A stretch of 64,000 nt of DNA from Vibrio aphrogenes (GCF_002157735.2 NZ_AP018689.1:1893619-1957618); one strand, 5' to 3'. Positions 50,627 to 60,736 are shown, counted from the first letter of the stretch. A program made the numbers and translations. The notes: generated by a model not told the origin, from the letters alone.

Positions 50627-51577
50627 ATGATGAAAATTGGCATCGTAATGGACCCGATTTCTACCATTAACATCAAAAAAGATTCAAGCTTCGCCATGCT
50701 ATTAGAAGCGCAGCGTCGTGGCTGGGAGATCCATTACATGGAAATGTCGGATCTGCACCTTGAGCAAGGCAAACCATTAGCCGATACCAAAATCGTCACA
50801 CTATTTGATGATAAAAATAAATGGTACGAATTTACCAGTGAACAATCGATTGACCTTGCAGAGCTCGACGCAGTATTAATGCGTAAAGATCCGCCTTTTG
50901 ATACCGAATATATCTACGCAACCTACATTTTAGAGCGTGCTGAAGAGCAAGGCACTGTCATCGTAAATAAACCTCAAAGCTTGCGCGATTGTAATGAAAA
51001 ATTATTTACCGCTTGGTTCCCTGAGCTAACCCCGACAACCTTAGTGACGCGTAAAGCAGAAAAAATTAAAGCATTCCGTGAACAGCATGGCGATGTGATC
51101 TTAAAACCTTTAGATGGTATGGGTGGCGCATCTATTTTCCGAGTGAAACAAGACGATCCAAACGTCTCAGTGATCATCGAAACACTGACCAATCATGGCC
51201 AAAACTATGCGATGGCGCAGACTTTCGTCCCTGATATCAGTAATGGTGATAAGCGCATTTTAGTGGTTGATGGTGAACCGATGCCTTATTGCTTAGCGCG
51301 TATTCCAGCTAAAGGGGAAACCCGTGGTAACTTAGCCGCTGGTGGCCGTGGTGAAGCTCGTCCACTGAGTGAAACCGACCTTAAGATTGCTCAAGCGGTG
51401 GCTCCGACATTAAAACAAAAAGGCCTAATTTTTGTTGGCTTAGATGTCATCGGAGACAAATTAACGGAAATTAATGTCACCAGCCCAACTTGTATTAAAG
51501 AAATTGAAGCGGCATTTGATATTTCTATTACCGGTAAATTAATGGATGCCATTGAACGTCACGTGGCCGCTCGTTAA
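50627..51577 (+). CDS. gshB: Glutathione synthetase
   Basis: GshB joins gamma-glutamylcysteine and glycine with ATP. The 316-residue ATP-grasp protein has KIGIVMDPISTINIKKD at the N-terminus, KPLDGMGGASIFR as the nucleotide loop, and EINVTSPTCIKEIE at the metal site. Two ATGs (50627, 50630) are adjacent; alignment favours the first. yqgE and ruvX follow, as in other gammaproteobacteria. Confidence 0.97.
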   Translation: MMKIGIVMDPISTINIKKDSSFAMLLEAQRRGWEIHYMEMSDLHLEQGKPLADTKIVTLFDDKNKWYEFTSEQSIDLAELDAVLMRKDPPFDTEYIYATYILERAEEQGTVIVNKPQSLRDCNEKLFTAWFPELTPTTLVTRKAEKIKAFREQHGDVILKPLDGMGGASIFRVKQDDPNVSVIIETLTNHGQNYAMAQTFVPDISNGDKRILVVDGEPMPYCLARIPAKGETRGNLAAGGRGEARPLSETDLKIAQAVAPTLKQKGLIFVGLDVIGDKLTEINVTSPTCIKEIEAAFDISITGKLMDAIERHVAAR

Positions 51578-51716
51578 TCTACTGAAATACATGGTCGTCT
51601 TGAGGCGGCCATTGTTAACATAGTCTCATTTTAATGGGCTTAGATTCAGTTACCTTGTTTGAATCACCTAGCTTCAATCACCTAGCGTCAAGGACCTTGG
51701 ATAATAAGGAAGGCGG

Positions 51717-52280
51717 ATGAACTTAACCAATCACTTTCTCATTGCGATGCCAAGCATGAAAGATACGCATTTTACTCGTAGTGTCATTTATGTATGTGAA
51801 CATAATGATGATGGCGCAATGGGATTAATCATTAATGATCCAGTTGGCGTTGATATTGAAAACATGCTCACTCAAATCGATATTCAACCTGTCCACCCAA
51901 GGATTTGCCAACAAAGTTTATCCGCCCCACTATTAAATGGTGGCCCTGTGGCCAATGACCGTGGGTTTGTTTTACACACTCGCAAAGACACTTACCAATC
52001 CAGTATTGATATTACCGAGCACCTTGCTATGACGACCTCAAAAGATATTTTGACCGTTCTTGGTACAGAAGCCGAACCCAAACACTTTATTGTGACACTC
52101 GGCTATTCTGGATGGGATGCTGGGCAATTAGAACAAGAATTACTCGACAACACTTGGTTAACCGTTCCTGCAGATTTAGATATTTTATTTACAACTCCTG
52201 CGCATTCTCGCTGGAAAAAAGCTGTACAGCTATTAGGCATTAGTGTCTCGCAACTCTCTGGTGATGCTGGCCATGCTTAG
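51717..52280 (+). CDS. yqgE: UPF0301 / YqgE (AlgH) family protein
   Basis: The 187-residue protein begins [17 protein letters not shown] and has [15 protein letters not shown] and [17 protein letters not shown], diagnostic of YqgE/AlgH. No biochemical function is settled. It lies between gshB and ruvX; the gap of about 140 bp from gshB includes a weak hairpin at 51592-51613. Confidence 0.93.
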   Translation: MNLTNHFLIAMPSMKDTHFTRSVIYVCEHNDDGAMGLIINDPVGVDIENMLTQIDIQPVHPRICQQSLSAPLLNGGPVANDRGFVLHTRKDTYQSSIDITEHLAMTTSKDILTVLGTEAEPKHFIVTLGYSGWDAGQLEQELLDNTWLTVPADLDILFTTPAHSRWKKAVQLLGISVSQLSGDAGHA

Positions 52281-52321
52281 ACTATAATCGCCCTCTACCC
52301 TGTTTTATATTGAGAATAAAC

Positions 52322-52747
52322 ATGTCCAACCAAACTATCATGGCCTTTGATTACGGAACCAAAAGCATCGGCAGCGCTATTGGCCAAACCATTACCGGCA
52401 CAGCTTCGCCATTAAAAGCCTTTAAAGCTCAAGATGGGATCCCTAATTGGGGTGATATTGAAAAGCAAATTAAGGAATGGCAACCCGACCTTGTGGTGGT
52501 TGGATTACCCACAGATATGCAAGGAAAAGACTTAACTGACATCACCGCTCGAGCACGTAAATTCGCCAATCGACTACATGGTCGATTCCGAGTGCAAGTG
52601 ACGTTACACGATGAACGTCTATCCACCCAAGAAGCAAGAGCAGAGTTATTCTCGATGGGAGGGTATAAAGCCCTGAGTAAAGGTAATGTTGACTGCCAAT
52701 CGGCTGTCGTCATTTTAGAAAGCTGGTTTGAGAGCCAATATCAATAA
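52322..52747 (+). CDS. ruvX: Putative pre-16S rRNA nuclease YqgF (RuvX)
   Basis: YqgF is an RNase H-like protein implicated in 5' processing of 16S rRNA, formerly proposed as a Holliday junction resolvase. The 141-residue product has [10 protein letters not shown] with the first catalytic Asp, [10 protein letters not shown] and [10 protein letters not shown] start it at ATG 52322; a TTG four codons upstream is open. It follows yqgE by about 40 bp and is followed by a MITE-like element. Confidence 0.95.
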   Translation: MSNQTIMAFDYGTKSIGSAIGQTITGTASPLKAFKAQDGIPNWGDIEKQIKEWQPDLVVVGLPTDMQGKDLTDITARARKFANRLHGRFRVQVTLHDERLSTQEARAELFSMGGYKALSKGNVDCQSAVVILESWFESQYQ

Positions 52748-52801
52748 AACGCCTTACTACCTTTGCTTAACCCCATTTTGCTTTTATTAACGAAATTTAA
52801 C

Positions 52802-53034
52802 TAACCTCAACTGCGGATAAGAGCGTCACAATAACAAGTCTAACCTTATGATATATAAAAGATAAAAAATCTATCAGGTACATAGGGTTGATTACTTTCT
52901 CTCAATATTGCAATTTGGGATGGCTAACAAGGCAAAATCATAAGTCAATAGCTGGCCTATTGCGTTGATTTTAACGAAGTTAGACGCCCAAAGTGCTGTA
53001 TTGAGTGACTTCTAGTTATCCGCAGCTGAGGTTA
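52802..53034. mobile_element. MITE-like element whose right end forms the end of the DUF3293 gene
   Basis: The 233-bp segment is bounded by 19-bp inverted repeats: TAACCTCAACTGCGGATAA at 52802-52820 and, complementary, at 53016-53034 with one mismatch. Weaker similarity continues inward (GTCACAATAAC and GTCTAAC on both sides). It has no ORF. The right repeat encodes the last residues Asn-Leu-Ser-Cys-Gly and the stop of the gene at 53016-53444. Confidence 0.65.
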
Positions 53035-53444
53035 ACTAGGTTGGGTGGCATGACTCGCCCAACCTCTCCTACTACAATGGCATTTTGTCGATATTTTTCA
53101 CCTAAAGCTATCGCCTTATCGATACTAATATTGGTAATGAAAAACCCTTCTTCGGTCTTCCAGTCAGAGTCTGAGCTAGGAACCCCATCGCCAGAGTGAA
53201 TCGCAAAGCCTAACTCTATTAATTCTTGTTGTAGTTGATGATTAGCCGAGTGATTTTCTGCCTCGGGGCTGGATCTAGAGTACGGATTAAAAGCCGTGAT
53301 AATGGCCCATTGGCGGATCCCTGCGGCTTGACAATAATGTTCAAACGGCTCGTGGTGATGACCTATTTTTAAGTCAAACTGCTGCCCTGAAATAGTGACA
53401 CGGTATGTGGTGTTTTCATAATGATAAACGAGGTCTTGATCCAT
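53016..53444 (-). CDS. DUF3293 domain-containing protein
   Basis: This 142-residue soluble protein matches the DUF3293 family (WAIITAFNPYS, the nearby acidic segment, EEGFFITNISIDKAIALGEKYRQNAIVVGE). Its function is unknown. The reading frame ends inside the inverted repeat of a MITE-like element, which supplies the last five residues and the stop codon, so the native C-terminus was probably replaced. A short palindrome (AACCTTAGTTAAGGTT, 53467-53482) lies between it and pilU. Confidence 0.82.
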   Translation of the reverse strand: MDQDLVYHYENTTYRVTISGQQFDLKIGHHHEPFEHYCQAAGIRQWAIITAFNPYSRSSPEAENHSANHQLQQELIELGFAIHSGDGVPSSDSDWKTEEGFFITNISIDKAIALGEKYRQNAIVVGEVGRVMPPNLVNLSCG

Positions 53445-53484
53445 TGAGACACACCTTTATTTAACTAACCTTAGTTAAGGTTAA

Positions 53485-54591
53485 CTACAAATCAATTTTA
53501 ATATCTTTAAGCTTATTGCTCGTAAAGCTTGATCCAGAATTGGCGGATTTCAACATCATACGCAAATCATTGGCAGAATCAGCACAATGCATGGCATCCT
53601 CTAAACTGATTTTATCTTGCTGTAATAAATCAAACAGCGCTTGGTCGAAAGTTTGCATACCTGATTCTTTGGAACGCATCATAGTGGTTTTTAACTCATG
53701 CAACTCGCCTCGACGAATCAAATCCGAAACCCTTGGCGTATTCAATAGCACCTCAAACACCCCATGACGTTTATCTTCTTCTTTATCACGTATTAATTGC
53801 TGAGCAATCACCGCTTTTAAGTTTAGAGACAAATCAAACAAAAATTGTTCTTTTTGCTCTTTAGGAACTAAATGTAAAATACGCTCTAACGCTTGGTTGG
53901 CATTATTTGCATGCAATGTTGCCATACATAAATGCCCAGTCTCTGCAAACGTCATGGCATATTCCATGGTTTCACGATTACGAATCTCACCGATTAAGAT
54001 CATATCCGGTGCTTGGCGCAATGAGTTTTTTAAGGCGATTTCATAACTTTCTGTATCTAAACCTACTTCACGTTGAGTCACGATACATTGCTGATGTTCA
54101 TGCACAAACTCAATCGGGTCTTCTACTGTTAAAATATGCCCACTTTGATTCTGGTTACGATAGCCCGTCATGGCGGCCATCGAAGTAGATTTTCCAGAGC
54201 CCGTCGCCCCAACCACCAGCACTAAACCACGCTTAGCCACAGCAACGCTTTTCAATATTTCAGGTAAATTCAACGCTTCCATACTCGGAATCTGAGTTTC
54301 AATACGTCGTAGTACCGCTCCTGGCAATTCTCGCTGATAAAACGCACTCACACGAAAACGCCCACTGCCACTGACAATAGCAAAATTAGCTTCGTGAGTA
54401 GCTTGATAATCAGCTTGGCGCTCAGCGTCCATCATCTCAAATAATAGCGCTTCAACGGCATGACGATCTAAAGGCTCACCCTGCGGTTTCAGCTCACCAT
54501 TCACCCGAAATAAACAAGGCGCTCCAACGGTTAAATAAATATCCGAGGCTTTTGATGACACCATAATGTCTAATATTTGAGAGAGTTGCAT
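53485..54591 (-). CDS. pilU: Type IV pilus retraction ATPase PilU
   Basis: PilU is the PilT-dependent hexameric ATPase that adds force to type IV pilus retraction. The 368-residue protein has Walker A GATGSGKST, the Asp box EDPIEFVHEH, Walker B LIGEIRNRETM and the His box ETGHLCMATLHANNA. It follows pilT by about 33 bp. The N-terminal part and the longer C-terminal tail distinguish it from PilT. Confidence 0.95.
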   Translation of the reverse strand: MQLSQILDIMVSSKASDIYLTVGAPCLFRVNGELKPQGEPLDRHAVEALLFEMMDAERQADYQATHEANFAIVSGSGRFRVSAFYQRELPGAVLRRIETQIPSMEALNLPEILKSVAVAKRGLVLVVGATGSGKSTSMAAMTGYRNQNQSGHILTVEDPIEFVHEHQQCIVTQREVGLDTESYEIALKNSLRQAPDMILIGEIRNRETMEYAMTFAETGHLCMATLHANNANQALERILHLVPKEQKEQFLFDLSLNLKAVIAQQLIRDKEEDKRHGVFEVLLNTPRVSDLIRRGELHELKTTMMRSKESGMQTFDQALFDLLQQDKISLEDAMHCADSANDLRMMLKSANSGSSFTSNKLKDIKIDL

Positions 54592-54623
54592 GACGTTTCC
54601 TATAACTGATCCAGTGACATTAA

Positions 54624-55652
54624 TTAGGCAATACTTCCGATTTTGGCTTCCACTTCTTCTTTTGTGACCAAGCCTTGCAACAATAATTGACGTGCAGCTT
54701 GCTCCATGGTTTGCATGCCAAGCGACGATCCGGTTTGAATCATAGAGAGCATTTGTGCCACTTTATCTTCACGGATCAAGTTACGAATCGCAGGCGTAGC
54801 AATCATTACTTCATGACAGGCAATACGGCCTTTATCGTTACGTTTAAATAGTTTTTGTGCAATCACCGCACGCAAAGATTCCGATAACATCGAGCGCACC
54901 ATGTCTTTATCTGCACCGGGGAAAACATCAATAATACGGTCAATGGTTTTCGCGGCAGAACTGGTATGCAGAGTGCCAAAGACCAAATGTCCGGTTTCTG
55001 CCGCCGTTAAAGCTAATGCAATGGTTTCTTGGTCGCGCAATTCCCCAACTAAAATCACATCGGGATCTTCACGTAAAGCCGAACGTAACGACGCTTCAAA
55101 ACTATGGGTATCGCGGTGCACTTCACGCTGATTGACTAAGCATTTATTACTCGAATGAACAAATTCGATGGGGTCTTCAATCGTTAAAATGTGCTTTTTA
55201 TGATTACGATTAATATAATCGACCATTGCCGCTAAGGTAGTCGATTTACCTGAGCCAGTCGGCCCGGTGACTAATACTAAACCTTTTTCATAATTGGCTA
55301 TTTTTTCAAAGATTTCCGGAGCATCGATATCTTCAAAAGTTGGGATAGTATTGGGAATAGTGCGAAAAACTGCCGCCGCCCCGCGAGATTGGTTAAAGGC
55401 ATTAACACGAAAGCGCCCGATCTCAGGTAATTCAAATGAGAAATCAATTTCTAATTTTTCTTCAAATTCACTGCGCTGCTTATCATTCATGATATCAAAC
55501 ACTAACGCATGTACCTCAGCATGAGTGAAAGCATCCATTTCTAACTTTCTCACATCACCATCAATACGCAACATCGGCGGAACGCCTGCAGAAAGATGTA
55601 GATCTGATGCATTATGCTTTACACTAAAATCCAATAACTCAGCAATATCCAT
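54624..55652 (-). CDS. pilT: Type IV pilus retraction ATPase PilT
   Basis: PilT powers retraction of type IV pili at the inner membrane. The 342-residue protein has Walker A GPTGSGKST, EDPIEFVHSS, Walker B LVGELRDQETI and the AAETGHLVFGTLHTSSA His box. The conserved C-terminal AIRNLIREDKVAQ motif (AIRNLIRE) is present. It is the first gene of pilT-pilU and divergent from yggS, the usual order. Confidence 0.97.
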   Translation of the reverse strand: MDIAELLDFSVKHNASDLHLSAGVPPMLRIDGDVRKLEMDAFTHAEVHALVFDIMNDKQRSEFEEKLEIDFSFELPEIGRFRVNAFNQSRGAAAVFRTIPNTIPTFEDIDAPEIFEKIANYEKGLVLVTGPTGSGKSTTLAAMVDYINRNHKKHILTIEDPIEFVHSSNKCLVNQREVHRDTHSFEASLRSALREDPDVILVGELRDQETIALALTAAETGHLVFGTLHTSSAAKTIDRIIDVFPGADKDMVRSMLSESLRAVIAQKLFKRNDKGRIACHEVMIATPAIRNLIREDKVAQMLSMIQTGSSLGMQTMEQAARQLLLQGLVTKEEVEAKIGSIA

Positions 55653-55677
55653 TTATATTCCTTATTGAAGAAAAATT

Positions 55678-56397
55678 ATGATGTGTTCTGATCAAAATAC
55701 GATTCAACAAAACCTTGAACAAATCCGACAACAAATTCATGCGGCAGAACAACAATATGCCCGTCATTCTAACTCAGTACAGCTATTAGCGGTGAGCAAA
55801 ACTAAGCCAATTGAAGCATTAAAAGCCGCCATTGATGCTGGACAGACCTGTTTTGGCGAAAATTACGTCCAAGAAGGCATAGAAAAAATTCACTATTTTG
55901 CCCAACACTATACCGAGGCAAAACTAGAATGGCACTTTATCGGTCCTATTCAATCTAATAAAACTCGACCAATCGCAGAAAATTTTGATTGGGTTCATTC
56001 GGTGGATAGAGAAAAAGTAGCCCAACGCCTCAATGATCAAAGACCGGAGCAGGCACGTCCATTACAAGTTCTCATTCAAGTCAATACTAGCGGTGAAGCC
56101 AGCAAATCTGGCACCAATCAAGACGATATTTTTCACTTGGCTGAGTTGATAAATGCGCTACCTAACCTCACATTAAGAGGATTGATGTCGATTCCGGAAA
56201 ATGTTTCTGATTACCCATCTCAACTAAGGGCATTTAAACAATTGGCGGAACTTAATCGCAAATTAAATCAACGCTACCCACAAGTGGACACCTTATCGAT
56301 GGGAATGAGTGGTGACATGCAAGCAGCCATCGAAGCGGGGAGCACCATGGTTCGTATTGGTACGGCTATTTTCGGTGCCAGAGATTACCATAAATAG
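55678..56397 (+). CDS. yggS: Pyridoxal phosphate homeostasis protein YggS (PLPBP family)
   Basis: YggS binds PLP without a known catalytic role and helps vitamin B6 and amino-acid balance. The 239-residue product has LLAVSKTKPIEALKAAIDAG with the PLP-binding Lys, FGENYVQEG, WHFIGPIQSNK and LSMGMSGDMQAAIEAGSTMVRIGTAIFG. It starts about 25 bp from the divergent pilT and is followed by proC, a widely conserved pairing. Confidence 0.96.
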   Translation: MMCSDQNTIQQNLEQIRQQIHAAEQQYARHSNSVQLLAVSKTKPIEALKAAIDAGQTCFGENYVQEGIEKIHYFAQHYTEAKLEWHFIGPIQSNKTRPIAENFDWVHSVDREKVAQRLNDQRPEQARPLQVLIQVNTSGEASKSGTNQDDIFHLAELINALPNLTLRGLMSIPENVSDYPSQLRAFKQLAELNRKLNQRYPQVDTLSMGMSGDMQAAIEAGSTMVRIGTAIFGARDYHK

Positions 56398-56522
56398 ATT
56401 TGATGACTCTTTGATGCCATCAACGCAGTTTTATAAAAAACTCAAACCGTCGATTAATAGGATCGGGTATACTGGCGAGCTTAAGCAATGGAAGCCATTC
56501 ATTTAAAATAGGATAGTCGCAT

Positions 56523-57341
56523 ATGGAACAACGTAAAATCAGTTTTATTGGCTCTGGTAACATGGCTCGCTCGATTTTTGCGGGCATGCTCTCAAGTGGT
56601 TATAAAGCAACACAAATTACGGCTACTGGCCGTGATGAAAGTAAACTGAAACATTTATGTGACTGTTACGGTATTCATACCACTACCGATAATAACCAAG
56701 CGGTTGAAAAGGCCGATGTGGTTATTTTAGCGGTAAAACCTCAAATGATGGCTGAGGTGTGTGCACAGCTGCAACACCTTGATTTAAGCAATAAGCTGAT
56801 CATTTCGATCGCGGCAGGTATCTCAGCCCAACGCTTAAATGACATGTTAGCTCAAGAAGTCGCCTTGATTCGAGTGATGCCGAACACGCCTTCTCTTGTT
56901 GGCAAAGGCATGAGTGGTTTATACGCCAGCGATAAAGTTTCTGAAGACGATAAAGATTTTGCTGGCGACTTAATGGCGGCAGTCGGTGAAATTTGTTGGG
57001 TTGATGAAGAATCGGGGATCAATAATATCATTGCCGCTGCAGGCAGTGCTCCTGCTTACTTCTTCTTATTTATGGAAGCGATGCAAAAAGAAGCAATGGC
57101 ACAAGGCTTCAATCAAGATACCGCACGCTTATTAGTCCAACAATCGGCCCTTGGCGCAGCTGAAATGGTCATCGCCAATCCAGAGTTAGATCTCGCGACC
57201 TTACGTGAACAAGTGACCTCTAAAGGGGGAACCACCGCGGAAGCGATTCGTACATTTAATGAACATCATCTTTCAGACATCGTTGCTCAAGCTATGCAAG
57301 CGGCGGTCAAGCGCGCTGAAGAGATGGAAAAACTAATTTAA
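56523..57341 (+). CDS. proC: Pyrroline-5-carboxylate reductase
   Basis: ProC reduces pyrroline 5-carboxylate to proline with NADPH. The 272-residue protein has the Rossmann motif IGSGNMARSIFAGML, VKPQMM, VMPNTPSLVGKGM and the signature AAGSAPAYFFLFMEAM, with TSKGGTTAEAI near the C-terminus. It lies in the yggS-proC-yggT-yggU series with short gaps. Confidence 0.97.
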   Translation: MEQRKISFIGSGNMARSIFAGMLSSGYKATQITATGRDESKLKHLCDCYGIHTTTDNNQAVEKADVVILAVKPQMMAEVCAQLQHLDLSNKLIISIAAGISAQRLNDMLAQEVALIRVMPNTPSLVGKGMSGLYASDKVSEDDKDFAGDLMAAVGEICWVDEESGINNIIAAAGSAPAYFFLFMEAMQKEAMAQGFNQDTARLLVQQSALGAAEMVIANPELDLATLREQVTSKGGTTAEAIRTFNEHHLSDIVAQAMQAAVKRAEEMEKLI

Positions 57342-57370
57342 TTTATTTACACCAAAAGGCTTTCAACAAC

Positions 57371-57925
57371 ATGAATTCGATGACTTTCCTCGTTTCCACC
57401 GTATTCGATCTTTACATTATGATTGTAATTTTACGTGTCTGGCTACAAATGGCGCGGGCCGATTTTTACAACCCATTTTCTCAATTTGTCGTGAAAGCCA
57501 CCCAACCGGTTGTGGCTCCCTTACGCCGACTTATTCCTTCGATTGGGAATCTGGATCTCGCCACAGTATTATTTGCCTATGCGCTCAGTGTCTTAAAGTT
57601 TATCTGCCTAATTTTGATTTCCAATGGCAGTTTAGTCTTTAACGTCAGCTTTTTATTCTTTGGCGCATTAGCGTTAATTAAAGCCGCTGGTGGGCTGTTA
57701 TTCTGGATCTTATTAATTCGCGCGATTTTAAGCTGGGTCAGCCAAGGTCGTAGCCCTGTCGAATATGTGATGATGCAACTGACAGAGCCGATGCTGGCCC
57801 CAATCCGCCGCATTCTTCCTGCTATGGGTGGTTTTGATTTTAGCTTACTAGTGCTATTTTTAATCTTACAGTTTGCCAACTATTTGATGGGCGATATCTT
57901 TGGCCCAATTTGGTATCAACTATAA
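57371..57925 (+). CDS. yggT: YggT family integral membrane protein
   Basis: The 184-residue protein contains two repeated YggT halves, each with a pair of membrane helices and a conserved segment (NPFSQFVVKATQPVVAPLRRLIP and the matching VMMQLTEPMLAPIRRILPAMGG, shown here only as landmarks). Its function is not established; it has been linked to osmotic or cation tolerance. It follows proC by 29 bp. Confidence 0.92.
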   Translation: MNSMTFLVSTVFDLYIMIVILRVWLQMARADFYNPFSQFVVKATQPVVAPLRRLIPSIGNLDLATVLFAYALSVLKFICLILISNGSLVFNVSFLFFGALALIKAAGGLLFWILLIRAILSWVSQGRSPVEYVMMQLTEPMLAPIRRILPAMGGFDFSLLVLFLILQFANYLMGDIFGPIWYQL

Positions 57926-57946
57926 TCACGATTTATTAGAAGAAAC

Positions 57947-58243
57947 ATGACAAATCCAATTCAACGCGCAGGAGACGATTTACTCCTGCGCGTTTATATT
58001 CAGCCTAAAGCTAGCCGAGACGCCATTGTTGGTCTTCATGGTGATGAGCTAAAAATTGCCATTACCGCACCACCAATTGATGGCAAAGCCAATGCTTACT
58101 TAAGTAAATACCTAGCTAAACAATTTAAAGTCGCCAAAGGGGCGGTCAGCGTAGAAAAAGGGGAATTAGGAAGGCATAAAACCATCCGAATTTTATCGCC
58201 TAACCAGATCCCAACTGAGATTGACGCTCTACTCTCTAATTAA
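57947..58243 (+). CDS. yggU: DUF167 family protein YggU
   Basis: The 98-residue protein has the DUF167 pattern [36 protein letters not shown] and [12 protein letters not shown]. The fold is known from structural genomics but the function is not. It lies 21 bp after yggT and 11 bp before the DUF4426 gene. Confidence 0.93.
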   Translation: MTNPIQRAGDDLLLRVYIQPKASRDAIVGLHGDELKIAITAPPIDGKANAYLSKYLAKQFKVAKGAVSVEKGELGRHKTIRILSPNQIPTEIDALLSN

Positions 58244-58254
58244 AGGAATAGCGA

Positions 58255-58704
58255 ATGAAAAAGTGGACCTTACGCTCGTTGATAATACTACCAGCCTTAT
58301 TCAGCTTATTGTCTTTCCCCAGCTATGCTGAACAATTTAAGACGATTAAGCACAGTCAGGTACATTATTCAGCTTTTAACTCGGCCATGCTGACGCCTGA
58401 AGTGGCGCGACAATATAAGTTAAAGCGTAATGGTTATTCCGCCATTTTAAATATTAGCGTACTGGATACCAGTAAATTGGGTACTCCTGCCGTCGATGCC
58501 AAGATTACCGGCAGCAGTCAAAACTTATTGGGCCAAACCCGACAGCTTCAGTTTAAACAAGTGAAAGAAGGCCCCGCTATCTACTATTTAGCCGAGTTTC
58601 CTATCACCAATGAAGAGCAATTGAGTTTCAATATTCAAGTCGATGCTGGCACCGTAGGAAGTGGCCCTATTCGCTTTAATCAAACCTTTTATGTAGAAGA
58701 GTAA
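58255..58704 (+). CDS. DUF4426 domain-containing exported protein
   Basis: The 149-residue protein has a signal peptide (about 1-25, ending PSYA) and a single β-rich domain of the DUF4426 family (HYSAFNSAMLTPEVARQYKL and the C-terminal FNQTFYVEE). The family often sits in this yggU-rdgB interval in Vibrio-like genomes; its function is unknown. It is probably periplasmic. The start has AAAGGA 7 nt upstream. Confidence 0.85.
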   Translation: MKKWTLRSLIILPALFSLLSFPSYAEQFKTIKHSQVHYSAFNSAMLTPEVARQYKLKRNGYSAILNISVLDTSKLGTPAVDAKITGSSQNLLGQTRQLQFKQVKEGPAIYYLAEFPITNEEQLSFNIQVDAGTVGSGPIRFNQTFYVEE

Positions 58705-58791
58705 ATGATTAATACCTATCTGCTATGTACACAACAAACGCTCTAACAAACGATATAACAAACAATCATCCGACATCTATTGAGACATTTC

Positions 58792-59400
58792 ATGAAAAAA
58801 TTAGTTTTAGCCACCGGTAACCAAGGTAAAGTCAAAGAAATGGCGGATCTACTGGCCGAGTTTGGTTTCGATGTAGAAGCACAAAGCCAATATAACGTGT
58901 CAGAAGTAGCCGAAACCGGCAGCACCTTTATTGAAAATGCCATTATTAAAGCGCGCCATGCCGCCAAAGCAACGGGCTTACCTGCCATTGCCGATGATTC
59001 AGGCTTAGAGGTGGATTACCTAAAAGGCGCACCCGGCATTTACTCTGCACGCTTTTCTGGTGAAGGGGCAACCGATCAAAAGAATATCGAAAAATTACTT
59101 GTGGAAATGCAAGGCGTCCCAAGTGAACAACGCAGCGCGCGTTTTCATTGTGTGTTGGTGCTGATGCGCCATGAAAATGATCCCACGCCATTAGTGTGTC
59201 ATGGTCAATGGGAAGGCCGTATTTTAGAACAAACACAAGGTAACAATGGCTTTGGTTACGATCCTGTCTTTTGGGTGCCAGAAGAGGCTTGTTCTTCTGC
59301 CGAGCTGGAGCCAACACGCAAAAAACAACTTTCACATCGCGGTAAAGCGTTACAAAAACTGTTCGCTGCACTCTCTGATTCCCCTCAATTTATTGCTTAA
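58792..59400 (+). CDS. rdgB: Non-canonical purine NTP pyrophosphatase RdgB
   Basis: RdgB hydrolyses dITP, ITP and XTP to keep them out of DNA and RNA. The 202-residue protein has [50 protein letters not shown] and LSHRGKAL. I start it at ATG 58792; a TTG four codons upstream is open. It is followed by hemW, whose ribosome site overlaps the rdgB stop. Confidence 0.97.
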   Translation: MKKLVLATGNQGKVKEMADLLAEFGFDVEAQSQYNVSEVAETGSTFIENAIIKARHAAKATGLPAIADDSGLEVDYLKGAPGIYSARFSGEGATDQKNIEKLLVEMQGVPSEQRSARFHCVLVLMRHENDPTPLVCHGQWEGRILEQTQGNNGFGYDPVFWVPEEACSSAELEPTRKKQLSHRGKALQKLFAALSDSPQFIA

Positions 59401-59409
59401 GGCTTGCTT

Positions 59410-60579
59410 GTGTTAACGCCTCCACCACTGAGTTTATACGTCCATATTCCATGGTGCGTACAAAAATGCCCTTATTGTGATTTCAACTCTCACGCTCAAA
59501 AAGGCGAGATCCCTGAAACGCAATATATCGATGCTTTACTCGATGATCTCAAAACGGATATCGAAAAATATCAACTTGAGCAAACCCCTCGCTTATTGCA
59601 TTCGATCTTCATTGGTGGCGGTACACCTAGCCTGATATCGCCACAAGAAATTGGCCGTTTATTACGAGGAATTGAAGCGTTACTGCCTTTTGAAGATCAC
59701 ATTGAAATCACCATGGAAGCGAACCCAGGCACCATTGAAGCGGAGCGTTTTGCTCAATTTCAAACTCAAGGGGTAAATCGAATTTCGATTGGTGTGCAAA
59801 GCTTTGAACAAGAAAAACTTCAAGCATTAGGCCGTATTCATGGTCCGCAAGAGGCAATCAATGCCGCACATCTGGCTCACCAAATCGGCTTAAACAGCTT
59901 CAATTTGGATTTAATGCATGGCTTACCGAATCAAACTCAAGGGCAAGCTTTAGCCGACTTAGAGCAAGCGATTGAGCTGAACCCTTATCACTTATCTTGG
60001 TATCAACTCACGATTGAACCTAACACCTTGTTTTACTCAAAACCGCCAGTGTTACCCGATGACGATGATTTGTGGGATATTTTCGAGCAAGGCCACCAAC
60101 GTTTAACCGAAGCAGGCTATGTGCAGTATGAAATCTCAGGTTACAGTAAGCCAGGTTACCAATGTCGTCATAACTTGAACTATTGGCATTTTGGGGACTA
60201 TTTAGGGATTGGTTGTGGCTCACACGGCAAACTCAGCTTTGCTGATGGGCGAATCGTCCGCACCACCAAAATAAAACACCCTAAAGGCTATCTCGCTGCC
60301 TATCAAAATTTAGTAAAACCTTATTTAGACAGCGAACAACAAGTCGAATTAGACGACCGAGCCTTTGAGTTTTTTATGAATCGCTTTCGCTTAATTGAAG
60401 CGTGCCCTAAAGCCGAATTTATTCAACGCACCGGTCTGACTCTTGAATCCATTGCCCAGCCGATTGCCCAAGCGATCACGCAAGGCTTTATCCATGACAC
60501 TGAGGCTTGTTGGCAAGTAACACAAAAAGGAAAGTTATTCTTTAACGATCTGATTGAATTATTTGTCGACGATGAGTAA
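59410..60579 (+). CDS. hemW: Heme chaperone HemW (radical SAM)
   Basis: HemW is a radical-SAM-type protein that carries and delivers heme to respiratory enzymes; it is related to HemN but is not a coproporphyrinogen oxidase. The 389-residue product begins LTPPPLSLYVHIPWC and has the cluster motif CVQKCPYC, IFIGGGTPSL and the C-terminal HemN domain. I choose GTG 59410, with AAGG 7 nt upstream; a TTG at 59404 is too close to that site. It follows rdgB directly. Confidence 0.93.
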   Translation: MLTPPPLSLYVHIPWCVQKCPYCDFNSHAQKGEIPETQYIDALLDDLKTDIEKYQLEQTPRLLHSIFIGGGTPSLISPQEIGRLLRGIEALLPFEDHIEITMEANPGTIEAERFAQFQTQGVNRISIGVQSFEQEKLQALGRIHGPQEAINAAHLAHQIGLNSFNLDLMHGLPNQTQGQALADLEQAIELNPYHLSWYQLTIEPNTLFYSKPPVLPDDDDLWDIFEQGHQRLTEAGYVQYEISGYSKPGYQCRHNLNYWHFGDYLGIGCGSHGKLSFADGRIVRTTKIKHPKGYLAAYQNLVKPYLDSEQQVELDDRAFEFFMNRFRLIEACPKAEFIQRTGLTLESIAQPIAQAITQGFIHDTEACWQVTQKGKLFFNDLIELFVDDE

Positions 60580-60683
60580 GCAGGGGCGCTGACTCCTTGC
60601 AGAAAAACATCGTTATAGCAATCACGCTAATTAGGTCAATCACCCTAATTAAATGGTCAGATAATGAGTACGCTTGGTGTTAT

Positions 60684-60717
60684 CGTAGCTCGCGACTCGC
60701 TCAAGTCACGAGCTACG
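60684..60717. repeat. Intergenic inverted repeat between hemW and glsB
   Basis: CGTAGCTCG pairs with CGAGCTACG across a 16-nt centre, and the motif resembles the segment at 2660-2706. There is no T run, so it is not a typical intrinsic terminator. It looks like a dispersed repeat between the converging hemW and glsB. Confidence 0.5.
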
Positions 60718-60736
60718 CCTCATCAGAAAAGCGCCA

